A stretch of 64,000 bases of DNA. Origin: Fibrella aquatilis. Its GTDB lineage: Bacteria > Bacteroidota > Bacteroidia > Cytophagales > Spirosomataceae. The notes under the pieces are model-generated. The model was not told the origin of the DNA, did not search any database, and was given only the letters and a program-made list of their open reading frames with translations. The stretch spans positions 1-64,000 of the forward strand of contig NZ_JAFMYU010000015.1 in the NCBI RefSeq assembly GCF_017353255.1. Direction: 5' to 3'. The number at the start of each line of letters is the position of its first letter. Position 1 is the first letter of the stretch. Positions 52,820 through 60,729 of this stretch are shown here, in pieces. The position numbers and the translations under genes are program-made.

Positions 52820-53937
52820 TGAAGCCCCGCGTCCTGCACGTTACTACGGCCCACCGCCCCCACGACCCCCGCATTGTGTACAAACAATGCCCCACGCTGG
52901 CGGCTGACTACGACGTATGGTGTGCTATTCCCGATGCCGACCCCGCCGTGGCACCCGACGTGCGGTTTGTCTCGTTGCCTTACTACGGAAGCGTCATCTG
53001 GCGCATCTTGCTCACCTGCCCGCTGATTGTGTGGCGGTGCTGGACAATCCGGCCCGAGGTGGTGCATTTCTACGTGCCCGAGTTCATCCCGTTTGCGTTT
53101 TTGTTTCGGCTGCGGGGGGCCAGGCTGATCTATGAGGTGCAGGAAAACCTGTTTAAAAAGCTGCACCTGAAGGAGAAAAACCGGGGTTGGCTGCTCGAAT
53201 GGGCCTTTGCCCGCCTTGACCAACTAGCCCGGCGACATTGCTACTGTATCTTCACCGAGCATGGCTACCTGACCACCTATACCAACCTGGCCAAGCCGTC
53301 GGTGGTGATTTATAATTACGCATCGCTCCCCCTGCTCGAGCCGTTTCGGAAATCGTATCGGCCACTTCATCAGCCATTTACGTTCTATTACATTGGCTGG
53401 CTGAGCATGGAACGGGCCTTCGATACGCTACTAGCGGCCTTTGCGAATTTACAGGAAAGAGGGGTTAACTTTAAGGTAGAACTCTATGGTCGTCAGACGT
53501 TTACGCAAAGTACATTGGCTGCCGACCCCAACTATTTGGCCGTACGCGACCGACTTTGCTTCCACGGCTATACCGATCAGCGCGTGGCCCTGCACAAAGT
53601 GGGTGGGTCGGTGGTGGGGTTGGCCTTGCTGAAACCCATTGGCGATTACCCCGAATCCTATACCACCAAGTTGTTTGAATACATGGCCCTTGGCTTGCCC
53701 GTGCTCACCGCCGATTTTCCGTTGTACAAAGACGTAGTAGAACGCCATCAGTGCGGGTTTTGTGTTTCGCCCTACGACCCCGTGGCCGTTGCCGACGCGC
53801 TTCAGTACCTGATCGAGCACCCCGGTGAAGCCCAAAAAATGGGTGAGCGCGGCCGCGCGGCCGTGGCGCAACACTACAACTGGCAAACCGAGGCCGGCAA
53901 GCTACGCGCATTTTATAAGGTGGTTTTGGGGGATTAA
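52819..53937 (+). CDS. Family 4-like glycosyltransferase
   Basis: A 372-residue GT-B enzyme. The C-terminal part has GYTDQRVALHKVGGSVVGLALLKPIGDYPESYTTKLFEYMALGLPVLTADFPLYKDVVERHQCGFCVSPYDPVAVADALQYL, the donor-binding E(x7)E-like region of GT4/GT1 enzymes. The N-terminal half has two hydrophobic stretches that would place it on the membrane face. It overlaps the previous gene by one base. Sugar donor unknown, with GDP-mannose a natural guess given manC nearby. Confidence 0.85.
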   Translation: MKPRVLHVTTAHRPHDPRIVYKQCPTLAADYDVWCAIPDADPAVAPDVRFVSLPYYGSVIWRILLTCPLIVWRCWTIRPEVVHFYVPEFIPFAFLFRLRGARLIYEVQENLFKKLHLKEKNRGWLLEWAFARLDQLARRHCYCIFTEHGYLTTYTNLAKPSVVIYNYASLPLLEPFRKSYRPLHQPFTFYYIGWLSMERAFDTLLAAFANLQERGVNFKVELYGRQTFTQSTLAADPNYLAVRDRLCFHGYTDQRVALHKVGGSVVGLALLKPIGDYPESYTTKLFEYMALGLPVLTADFPLYKDVVERHQCGFCVSPYDPVAVADALQYLIEHPGEAQKMGERGRAAVAQHYNWQTEAGKLRAFYKVVLGD

Positions 53938-54022
53938 GTGATGGCAAACGGTGCTTGCTGCGGCCTCCGCTTGCTCATATTTCGGGGCATAAGCCTGAAA
54001 ACCGCTAACTTGCGCCTTCATT

Positions 54023-54030
54023 TAATTTTG
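54023..54030 (+). promoter_or_regulatory. Possible -7 box just before a start codon
   Basis: TAATTTTG fits TAnnTTTG but ends only four bases before the ATG at 54035. If used, the mRNA would be leaderless. No -33 element at the normal distance. Confidence 0.3.
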
Positions 54031-54034
54031 TCCG

Positions 54035-55705
54035 ATGCTCGGCAAGAGACGTAGCGATCTTCTTGGCTTATTGGTTGTCCTGCTCAGCAGTTGGGTGCTC
54101 ATCTACCACATCACCCACCGATTAGACGTCGTTGCTACCGACGATGACGTGTATTTCCGTAACGGCCTGAACGCAACCTGGCGCAACCTGCCACCCACAC
54201 AAATGGCCCCGCTTTTCAGCCTGTGGTATATTGTCATTCAGGCATTTACACACAATGTTATCGACACTTACTACGTCAGCTGGGCCATTATGTCGGTGCT
54301 GCCGGGGCTGGGCTTCTACGCCCTGCTGCGTAGCCTGCGGGTGGGCGTACCAACGAGTGTGTGGCTCTCGGTTTTCTTTTTGTTCTCCCCGTTAAACTTC
54401 CCGTTGGCCCTCAAGGTGTCAATTTTCACCATGCTCTGGCTGATGGGCGGGCTTATTGTGGCCAACCGAACCGCCTCGCCGCTGGGCAAACTGGTGGCCA
54501 CCGGGACGGGTGCGCTGCTGGCCACCTACGGCCGTCCCGAATTTTACCTGGCCTTTACGCTGCTGAGCATCCTGGCCGTTGGTTACTGGCTGTGGGAGCG
54601 ACGTAAAACAACTACCCGCCTGGGCCAAAAAATCACGCCTCCCTACGCTCTGGCTGCGCTGATTGGGCTGGCGGGTGCGCTGGTATTGTGGCTGGGGTTT
54701 CCGCTGGCGGGTGGCCGGAGTCATATTGCGTTTGGGCAGCATTTCGCGCTGAACTATGCCGCCTGGCACCCCGAATTTCCCTTTTCGCCCTGGATGCACT
54801 CGCAGGAGTTCATCCGTGCCGGGTTTGGCCGCGACATCACGTCTATGGGCGACGCCTTTGCGCTCAACCCTGGCATGTTTCTCAAACACGTTGGCCAAAA
54901 CCTGATCAACCTAGTAAAGATGACTGGGCAGATGGTGCAGGACGTGCTCGTGACGCCCTGGCTCTCGCGGCTGGTGTTTCCGGGGCGGCGGTATGTGATT
55001 TTAGCTTTGCTGGTGGCGGTTTTAGGCCTGACCAACTGGCGGCAATCCATTAGTAACTGGCGGGCGGGCTTTCAACGCGATGGCTGGTTCTGGGGTTGCG
55101 TGTTCATCTGCATCCTGCCCACGCTTATTTCCTGCACCTTGATTTACCCCCGCGAACACTACGTGGTCTTCCATTTGTTGGTTTACATTCCGCTGGCGGG
55201 TGTGCTTATTCGCGACTGGGCTGTGCGGCCACTGTTGGCCCGGCAACCTCGCCTGCTGGTCTTTGGGGCCATGCTGGTGCTGCTTGGCCTGTTCCTCTGG
55301 CCTCATTGGCAGGTGGCTCAGCAGGATAAACCACAACCCACGGCCCACCTGCTCAGGGGCCTGCAACAGATACCGGCGCAGGGAAAAGTCAACATGATCG
55401 GGAGCGTGCCGCTGCTCTATAAACTGTACCTCGGCGAAAACTGGGACTTCGATTTTCTGGAACAGTATCGCCCCAAAGACATGCAGGCATTTATGCGCGA
55501 ACGCAAGATTAACTGCGTCTATATGCGCCCCGAAATGGTGGCCGAATACGGCAAAGACACGTATTTTGCCCAATTAGTAGCCGATCCAGGTTCGTTGGGG
55601 TTCACGCGCTACCCTGTTTCACCTGCCGAAGAAGCCCAACCCGACCGCTGTGTGCTGGTCAAAAACGAGTTAGTTGCCGCCAACCATTCTACCCGCCTCC
55701 CCTGA
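54035..55705 (+). CDS. Multi-span membrane protein, likely GT-C-type glycosyltransferase
   Basis: A 556-residue protein with about 10-12 hydrophobic spans. After the first span comes ATDDDVYFRNGLNATW, an acidic DD pair in the first outside loop as in GT-C glycosyltransferases, which use polyprenyl-linked sugar donors. A soluble C-terminal part (about residue 445 on, MIGSVPLLYKLYLGENWDFDFLEQY) follows. Sequence similarity to a named family is weak, so the class is inferred from topology and from neighbouring glycosyltransferases. Confidence 0.6.
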   Translation: MLGKRRSDLLGLLVVLLSSWVLIYHITHRLDVVATDDDVYFRNGLNATWRNLPPTQMAPLFSLWYIVIQAFTHNVIDTYYVSWAIMSVLPGLGFYALLRSLRVGVPTSVWLSVFFLFSPLNFPLALKVSIFTMLWLMGGLIVANRTASPLGKLVATGTGALLATYGRPEFYLAFTLLSILAVGYWLWERRKTTTRLGQKITPPYALAALIGLAGALVLWLGFPLAGGRSHIAFGQHFALNYAAWHPEFPFSPWMHSQEFIRAGFGRDITSMGDAFALNPGMFLKHVGQNLINLVKMTGQMVQDVLVTPWLSRLVFPGRRYVILALLVAVLGLTNWRQSISNWRAGFQRDGWFWGCVFICILPTLISCTLIYPREHYVVFHLLVYIPLAGVLIRDWAVRPLLARQPRLLVFGAMLVLLGLFLWPHWQVAQQDKPQPTAHLLRGLQQIPAQGKVNMIGSVPLLYKLYLGENWDFDFLEQYRPKDMQAFMRERKINCVYMRPEMVAEYGKDTYFAQLVADPGSLGFTRYPVSPAEEAQPDRCVLVKNELVAANHSTRLP

Positions 55706-55706
55706 C

Positions 55707-56447
55707 GTGTTTTTCTACCAAAGCAATTTCGCCATCGTGACGCCGATGGCAAACGAAGAAAACGAATTCGACGAATACACCGCTGCCCTGGCTGCTGAGT
55801 TGGACAAAATTCAGTCGGGCCGGGTGTATATGGTTATCGACAACGTGACCAAAGATCGGACGCTGGAAATGGCGCGGGCTTTGTCGGCGCGGGATGATCG
55901 ATTCGTCACGATTTGGGCACCCGAAAACCGTAACATCGTGCACGCGTACCTCCGCGGCTACCGTGAGGCCCTTGCCAACGGACACGACATCATCATTGAA
56001 ATGGATGCGGGCCTCTCGCATGATCCACGCGCCATACCCATGTTTTTACGCGTGTTAAACGAGGGTAACGAGTGCGCATTTGGCAGTCGGTTTATCAACG
56101 GCGGTTCGATTTATAAATCGAATTTCAAACGTACGTTTTTGTCGAAAATTGGCACGTACTTATCTAATATATTGCTGGGAAGCACTATGCAGGATATGAC
56201 GTCGGGCTACCAGGGATTTCACGCGAATGTGGTCGCCGAGTTTATGGCCTATCCCTTAAAATCGACGGCTCATTTTTACCAAACAGAACTGCGTTATTTG
56301 TTACGTAAAAAACGTTTTGCCGAAATTCCGATTCATTACCGCGCCCCATCGCCAAGCGTTTCTGAAAATGCCATAAAAAACTCATTGTCAACGCTTTGGC
56401 ATTACTTCAAATTGCGCCTTGCTGGTAAAGCAGCGTTGATTGAGTGA
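55707..56447 (+). CDS. Family 2 glycosyltransferase
   Basis: A 246-residue GT-A enzyme. FAIVTPMANEENEFDEYTAALAAEL is the first strand and donor-binding part, and IIIEMDAGLSHDPRAIPMFLRVL carries the DxD-like metal site (EMDAG). It resembles dolichol/undecaprenyl-phosphate mannosyltransferases. I use GTG 55707 because the longer frame overlaps the upstream gene and the next ATG (55746) would remove the first strand. The last 400 bases look more AT-rich than the start. A heptad repeat follows the stop. Confidence 0.85.
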   Translation: MFFYQSNFAIVTPMANEENEFDEYTAALAAELDKIQSGRVYMVIDNVTKDRTLEMARALSARDDRFVTIWAPENRNIVHAYLRGYREALANGHDIIIEMDAGLSHDPRAIPMFLRVLNEGNECAFGSRFINGGSIYKSNFKRTFLSKIGTYLSNILLGSTMQDMTSGYQGFHANVVAEFMAYPLKSTAHFYQTELRYLLRKKRFAEIPIHYRAPSPSVSENAIKNSLSTLWHYFKLRLAGKAALIE

Positions 56448-56451
56448 AAAA

Positions 56452-56561
56452 TAATGTACAATGTATAATGAACAATGTACAATGAATAATGTACAATGAA
56501 CAATGGATTTGCATTGGTTACATTATAGCATGAAATCATTGTTCATTATACATTGTACATT
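56452..56561. repeat. Eight tandem heptads with a paired right arm
   Basis: From 56452 there are eight 7-base units in exact register: TAATGTA, CAATGTA, TAATGAA, CAATGTA, CAATGAA, TAATGTA, CAATGAA, CAATGGA. Bases 56453-56477 pair perfectly with 56537-56561 (25 base pairs), so only the first 3.5 units are mirrored. The remaining units lie in the 59-base loop. This is the clearest case of heptads expanding on one side. Confidence 0.93.
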
Positions 56562-56569
56562 CAATAAAT

Positions 56570-57574
56570 ATGAACAACAATACCTTTCTAATAATAACCT
56601 CTATTGCGGCGCCGAATGCGGTGCTAAACGATTGTGCCAAAAATGCGCAAAAGAATGGGGTGAATTTTGTGGTGATGGGTGATACTAAGTCGCCCGCTAC
56701 GTTTGAGCTGGACGGCTGCGACTTCTGGAGCCTCGACCGGCAGTTGACCCTGCCATTTAACCTGGTCGAAAACCTGCCCACACGCCACTATGGCCGTAAA
56801 AACCTGGGCTACCTCGTGGCTATGCAACAGGGGGCGCGGGTAATTCTGGAAACCGACGACGACAACTACCCGCTACCCCCGTTTTGGGAAGACCGCAATC
56901 GGCAACAGTCGGCTCACCCGCTGATGAACACAGGCTGGACAAACGTGTATAAGTACTTCACCGACAAGTACATATGGCCCCGTGGTTATGCCCTCGAACA
57001 CCTGCACGACCCCCTGCCCGCCTTGCCAGGTCTCGGCGCGGTTGACTGCCCCATTCAACAGGGGCTAGCCAACGAAAACCCCGATGTTGATGCCATCTAC
57101 CGGCTTACGATGCCCCTGCCCGTTTCGTTCGATGAGCGGGAGAGCGTGGCCCTGGGCCAAGGGGCCTGGTGCGCGTTTAACTCGCAGAATACCACGTGGT
57201 TTGCCGAGGCGTTTCCGCTGTTGTACCTGCCGTCGCATTGTAGTTTCCGCATGACCGACATCTGGCGGAGCTACGTAGCTCAACGGCTGGCCTGGACCTG
57301 CGGCTGGAGCATTTTGTTCCACAACGCCACCGTCTGGCAGGAACGTAACGAGCACAACCTCATGCGCGATTTTGAAGACGAGGTAAGCGGCTACACCCAA
57401 AACAAGCAAATCTGCGCCGATTTGGCCGCGCTCGACCTGCCCCACGGCCGCGAACACCTGCACGACAACCTGCTGGCCTGCTACCGCCTGTTGACAGAAA
57501 AAAATTACGTCGGAAAAGCCGAAATGCCCCTGGTCGAAGCCTGGGTAGCCGATCTGCGTCAGTTGGGTTTCTGA
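56570..57574 (+). CDS. STELLO-type (DUF288) glycosyltransferase-like protein
   Basis: A 334-residue soluble protein resembling the DUF288/STELLO family: NFVVMGDTKSPATFELDGCDFWSLDRQ, RKNLGYLVAMQQGARVILETDDDNYPLP (the EtDDDN acidic motif), ALPGLGAVDCPIQQGLANENPDVDAIYRL and CSFRMTDIWRSYVAQR. STELLO proteins are known as glycosyltransferase-like Golgi proteins in plants and appear in animal and bacterial genomes. Here it is at the end of the glycan gene run, so a sugar-transfer or glycan-modifying role is likely. It starts eight bases after the heptad repeat. Confidence 0.8.
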   Translation: MNNNTFLIITSIAAPNAVLNDCAKNAQKNGVNFVVMGDTKSPATFELDGCDFWSLDRQLTLPFNLVENLPTRHYGRKNLGYLVAMQQGARVILETDDDNYPLPPFWEDRNRQQSAHPLMNTGWTNVYKYFTDKYIWPRGYALEHLHDPLPALPGLGAVDCPIQQGLANENPDVDAIYRLTMPLPVSFDERESVALGQGAWCAFNSQNTTWFAEAFPLLYLPSHCSFRMTDIWRSYVAQRLAWTCGWSILFHNATVWQERNEHNLMRDFEDEVSGYTQNKQICADLAALDLPHGREHLHDNLLACYRLLTEKNYVGKAEMPLVEAWVADLRQLGF

Positions 57575-57690
57575 GTGCTTTGTCGTTATTTTACGGTAAG
57601 AAACGGCCCTGCCTCTGGCGGATTTGAGCCGCCCCTTCGTTATAAGTATTGAACGCTCTTTCAGCGGCTCAACGAACTGCTTACACAACA

Positions 57691-58767
57691 ATGGTCGATA
57701 ATCAGATTCAACTCATTAAAGTAACCGTAGACGGTATCGAAGTCGAGGTAGAGCCGGGGACAACCATCCTTCAGGCTGCCCGCAAGATCGGTCCCGAAGT
57801 GGCCCCGCCGGCCATGTGCTACTACCAGCCCCTGAAAGGTAGCGGCGGCAAATGCCGGGCTTGTCTGGTCCGGGTAGCGGCCGGTTCGGCCAAAGATCCG
57901 CGCCCCATGCCCAAGCTGGTGGCCTCGTGCATTACACCCGCGCAGGATGGCATGGTGGTCGAAAATTTCAGCAGCCCACAGGTGCTCGACGCTCGTAAAG
58001 GCGTGGTGGAATTTCTGCTCCTCAACCACCCCCTCGACTGCCCCATCTGCGATCAGGCCGGGGAGTGTGACCTCCAGAATTTCGCGTTTGAACACGGCAC
58101 CTCGGCCACGCGCTACGAAGAGGACCGCCGCACGTTCGAGAAGCACGATTTGGGTCCGTATATCCAACTGCACATGACGCGCTGCATTTTGTGCTACCGC
58201 TGCGTGCATACCGCCGACCAAATCACCGACAAGCGCGTTCACGGCGTATTGGGCCGGGGCGACGCCGCTGAAATTGGCACGTATATCGAAAAAGCCATCG
58301 ATAATGATTTTTCGGGCAACGTGATCGACGTGTGCCCAGTGGGTGCATTGACCGACAAGACGTACCGCTTCAAAAACCGGGTGTGGTTTACCAAACCCGT
58401 AGATGCCCACCGCAACTGCCCTACCTGCTCGGGTAAGGTGTCGCTCTGGTATCGGGGCGCCGAGGTGATCCGCGTCACGGCCCGCAAAAACGAGTGGGGC
58501 GAGGCGCAGGAGTTCATTTGCAACACCTGCCGGTTCGAGAAAAAAGAAACCGCCGACTGGGTGATTGAAGGGCCAACGAAGATTTCGCGGTCGTCGGTGA
58601 TTTCGGCCAACAAGTACCGCGCTGACCTCCAGAAGCCCACGTTTGGTGACCGCGTAGCTGCCGCTGAGTACAAACCCATCGACGACAAGCGCGACACCAG
58701 CCAACTCGGCATTCAACAGCTTCCCCCCGAACGTTTCGCCAAAACGCTGCCATCAGCGAAAGAATAG
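57691..58767 (+). CDS. nuoG: NADH-quinone oxidoreductase subunit G, short form
   Basis: The iron-sulfur arm subunit of complex I. From ATG 57691 it has 358 residues. A [2Fe-2S] domain comes first (MCYYQPLKGSGGKCRACLVRV...ASCITP), then the His-Cys motif LNHPLDCPICDQAGECDLQ, then RCILCYRCVHTADQ with DVCPVGALTDKTY, and two more Cys pairs (NCPTC, CNTC). It lacks the long C-terminal molybdopterin-like region of E. coli NuoG (908 residues), as usual in this group. It heads the G-H-I-J run. Confidence 0.9.
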   Translation: MVDNQIQLIKVTVDGIEVEVEPGTTILQAARKIGPEVAPPAMCYYQPLKGSGGKCRACLVRVAAGSAKDPRPMPKLVASCITPAQDGMVVENFSSPQVLDARKGVVEFLLLNHPLDCPICDQAGECDLQNFAFEHGTSATRYEEDRRTFEKHDLGPYIQLHMTRCILCYRCVHTADQITDKRVHGVLGRGDAAEIGTYIEKAIDNDFSGNVIDVCPVGALTDKTYRFKNRVWFTKPVDAHRNCPTCSGKVSLWYRGAEVIRVTARKNEWGEAQEFICNTCRFEKKETADWVIEGPTKISRSSVISANKYRADLQKPTFGDRVAAAEYKPIDDKRDTSQLGIQQLPPERFAKTLPSAKE

Positions 58768-58780
58768 ACGCTATACTTTG

Positions 58781-58823
58781 GACACTGGACGTTGGACAAC
58801 TGAAAAGTCCAGTATCCAGTGTC
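58781..58823. repeat. Inverted repeat with TGGACNT heptads between nuoG and nuoH
   Basis: Arms 58781-58797 and 58807-58823 match at 14 of 17 positions around a 9-base loop. Units TGGACAC, TGGACGT, TGGACAA on the left, and TGGATAC, TGGATGT, CAGACAC, TGGATAC on the right (reverse complement). Same unit type as 31569-31671. It lies within what must be one operon. Confidence 0.78.
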
Positions 58824-58844
58824 TGACATCCAGTATCCTCAAAA

Positions 58845-60005
58845 ATGGAATTAACCATTCTCGTTATCAAGTCGCTCGTGATTCTGGCTGTGTTCGGAAT
58901 CACGTTGCTCATTGCTACCTACTCGACCTATGCCGAGCGGAAGGTAGCCGCGTTTTTGCAGGATCGCATCGGGCCAAACCGGGCGGGTCCGTTTGGGTTG
59001 CTTCAGCCCATTGCCGACGCCGGTAAGATGTTTTTCAAGGAAGACTTCATCCCCGCACAGGCCAACAAGTGGCTGTTCATTCTGGGTCCGTGTCTGGCCA
59101 TGCTTACGGCCCTGATGTCGAGCGCGGTGATTCCCTTCGGCGACAGTATCCGCTACGCCAGCTTCGACGTGCCGGTGCAGGGTATCGATGTCAACGTTGG
59201 TGTCTTGTACGTGTTCGGCGTGGTGTCGTTGGGTGTGTATGGCGTCATGATTGGCGGTTGGGCATCGAACAACAAGTTTTCGCTGCTGGGAGCCATCCGG
59301 GCGGCATCGCAGAACATTAGTTACGAAGTGGCACTGGGCCTTTCCATTATCGCCATCCTGATGATGACCGGTTCGCTGTCGCTGCGGCACATCGTGAACG
59401 AGCAGAACGGCTTTTTGCAATGGAACGTCTTCACCCAGCCATTGGGCTTCGTGATCTTCCTCACCTGCGCCTTTGCTGAGTGTAACCGCACCCCCTTTGA
59501 TTTACCTGAGTGCGAAACCGAGCTTGTAGGCGGCTACCACACCGAATACAGCTCAATGAAACTGGGTTTCTATCTCTTCGCCGAATACATTAACATGTTC
59601 ACCTCGTCGGCCATTATTTCGACGTTGTACTTCGGCGGATTCCAGTATCCATTCATGCATCAGGTACACGATGCGCTGGTGAACTCGCTGGGCAGCACCG
59701 TTGGTCATAATATTGCCACGGGTATTGGTACGGCGGTTTTGTTCGGCAAAATCTTCTTTTTCATCTTCTTTTTCATGTGGGTACGCTGGACGATTCCCCG
59801 CTTTCGGTTTGACCAGCTGATGAACCTCGGCTGGAAAACGCTGATCCCACTCTCGATCTTGAACGTAGTATTGACCGGTGCGGGCCTGCTGTTCGACAAG
59901 TTTAAGTACGCGACCTGGCTTATCGTCATCGTGATGATCGTCCTGGCCGCCACCAACGCCATCAAAGCACCCCGACGTAAACCCGTGGCCGTGCCACAGG
60001 TTTAA
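58845..60005 (+). CDS. nuoH: NADH-quinone oxidoreductase subunit H
   Basis: Membrane subunit of complex I at the junction with the peripheral arm, shaping the quinone pocket. The 386-residue protein has about eight spans, the signature TYAERKVAAFLQDRIGPNRAGPFGLLQPIADAGKMFFKEDFIP near the start, and AFAECNRTPFDLPECETELVGGYHTEYSSMKLGFYLFAEY in the middle (conserved acidic quinone-site loop). Length is a little above E. coli NuoH (325). Downstream nuoI starts 41 bases later. Confidence 0.96.
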   Translation: MELTILVIKSLVILAVFGITLLIATYSTYAERKVAAFLQDRIGPNRAGPFGLLQPIADAGKMFFKEDFIPAQANKWLFILGPCLAMLTALMSSAVIPFGDSIRYASFDVPVQGIDVNVGVLYVFGVVSLGVYGVMIGGWASNNKFSLLGAIRAASQNISYEVALGLSIIAILMMTGSLSLRHIVNEQNGFLQWNVFTQPLGFVIFLTCAFAECNRTPFDLPECETELVGGYHTEYSSMKLGFYLFAEYINMFTSSAIISTLYFGGFQYPFMHQVHDALVNSLGSTVGHNIATGIGTAVLFGKIFFFIFFFMWVRWTIPRFRFDQLMNLGWKTLIPLSILNVVLTGAGLLFDKFKYATWLIVIVMIVLAATNAIKAPRRKPVAVPQV

Positions 60006-60046
60006 GTTTTAAACGTTTACTGTTCTCAGACAGAAAACACCTTCAA

Positions 60047-60607
60047 ATGTTAACAAATCGATCAAAGCAAGTCAGTAACAAGGAGATGACCCTGGCCGAG
60101 CGGATGTATCTGCCTGCCGTTTTAGGTGGTCTGGCTATTACGATCCGGCACTTCTTCATGAAGAAGGCCACGATCCAGTATCCCGAAGTGAAGCGGTATC
60201 TGGGTCCGGTGTTTCGGGGGCATCATGTGCTGAAGCGCGATGAGCAGGGCCGCGAACGTTGCACGGCCTGTGGTCTGTGCGCCGTTGCTTGCCCCGCCGA
60301 GGCCATCTCGATGGTGGCGGCCGAGCGCAAGAAGGGCGAGGAAACCCTCTACCGCGAAGAGAAATACGCGGCGGTCTACGAGATCAATATGCTCCGCTGC
60401 ATCTTCTGCGGACTCTGCGAAGAAGCCTGCCCCAAACAGGCTGTGTATCTCCGCCACGACCGCATGGTGCCCGTGTTTACGGAGCGTGATCAGGTCATTT
60501 ACGGTAAAGACCGCTTGGTCGAAAAGCTCGACGACCGCTACATTCGTAATAACCCCGATGCACAAGCCACCCCCACCGAGCCAACCCTCTCGCGGTCGGT
60601 GGGATAA
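60047..60607 (+). CDS. nuoI: NADH-quinone oxidoreductase subunit I
   Basis: Carries clusters N6a and N6b that pass electrons towards quinone. The 186-residue ferredoxin-like subunit has two CxxCxxCxxxCP motifs: RCTACGLCAVACPAEAI and RCIFCGLCEEACPKQAV. An N-terminal amphipathic stretch would lie on the membrane. The tail after about residue 160 is polar. The stop codon is followed directly by the inverted repeat at 60608-60726. Confidence 0.96.
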   Translation: MLTNRSKQVSNKEMTLAERMYLPAVLGGLAITIRHFFMKKATIQYPEVKRYLGPVFRGHHVLKRDEQGRERCTACGLCAVACPAEAISMVAAERKKGEETLYREEKYAAVYEINMLRCIFCGLCEEACPKQAVYLRHDRMVPVFTERDQVIYGKDRLVEKLDDRYIRNNPDAQATPTEPTLSRSVG

Positions 60608-60726
60608 AAAGAGTTTAACGTTTAATGTCCAACGTTTAATGTTGCTTCGCGCTCTGGGATTCCAGGCGCGAAGCAACCGTAACGCGAAGCAACATTAAAC
60701 GTTGGACTTTAGACTTTAAACTCTTT
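60608..60726. repeat. Inverted repeat with GTTTAAN heptads and TTGCTTCGCGC core
   Basis: Arms 60608-60651 and 60683-60726 match at 41 of 44 positions. Units: GTTTAAC, GTTTAAT, GTCCAAC, GTTTAAT, then GTTGCTTCGCG. A second TTGCTTCGCGC/GCGCGAAGCAA pair lies inside the loop. The element starts at the base after the nuoI stop codon and ends three bases before the nuoJ start codon, so it is the entire spacer. Confidence 0.93.
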
Positions 60727-60729
60727 CCT

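Noticed and set aside
56452-56507. CRISPR-like tandem repeat
   Set aside because: Units are 7 bases with no spacers, and there are no cas genes in the window. It is a heptad tandem repeat within an inverted repeat.
57618-57634. GGCGG/CCGCC hairpin upstream of nuoG as a riboswitch or terminator
   Set aside because: The stem is five base pairs with no T-run and no known riboswitch core. It may be a weak attenuator but cannot be supported.
57661-58716. 351-codon open frame on the minus strand
   Set aside because: Fully antisense to nuoG, whose Cys motifs prove the plus strand. It is a codon-bias shadow.
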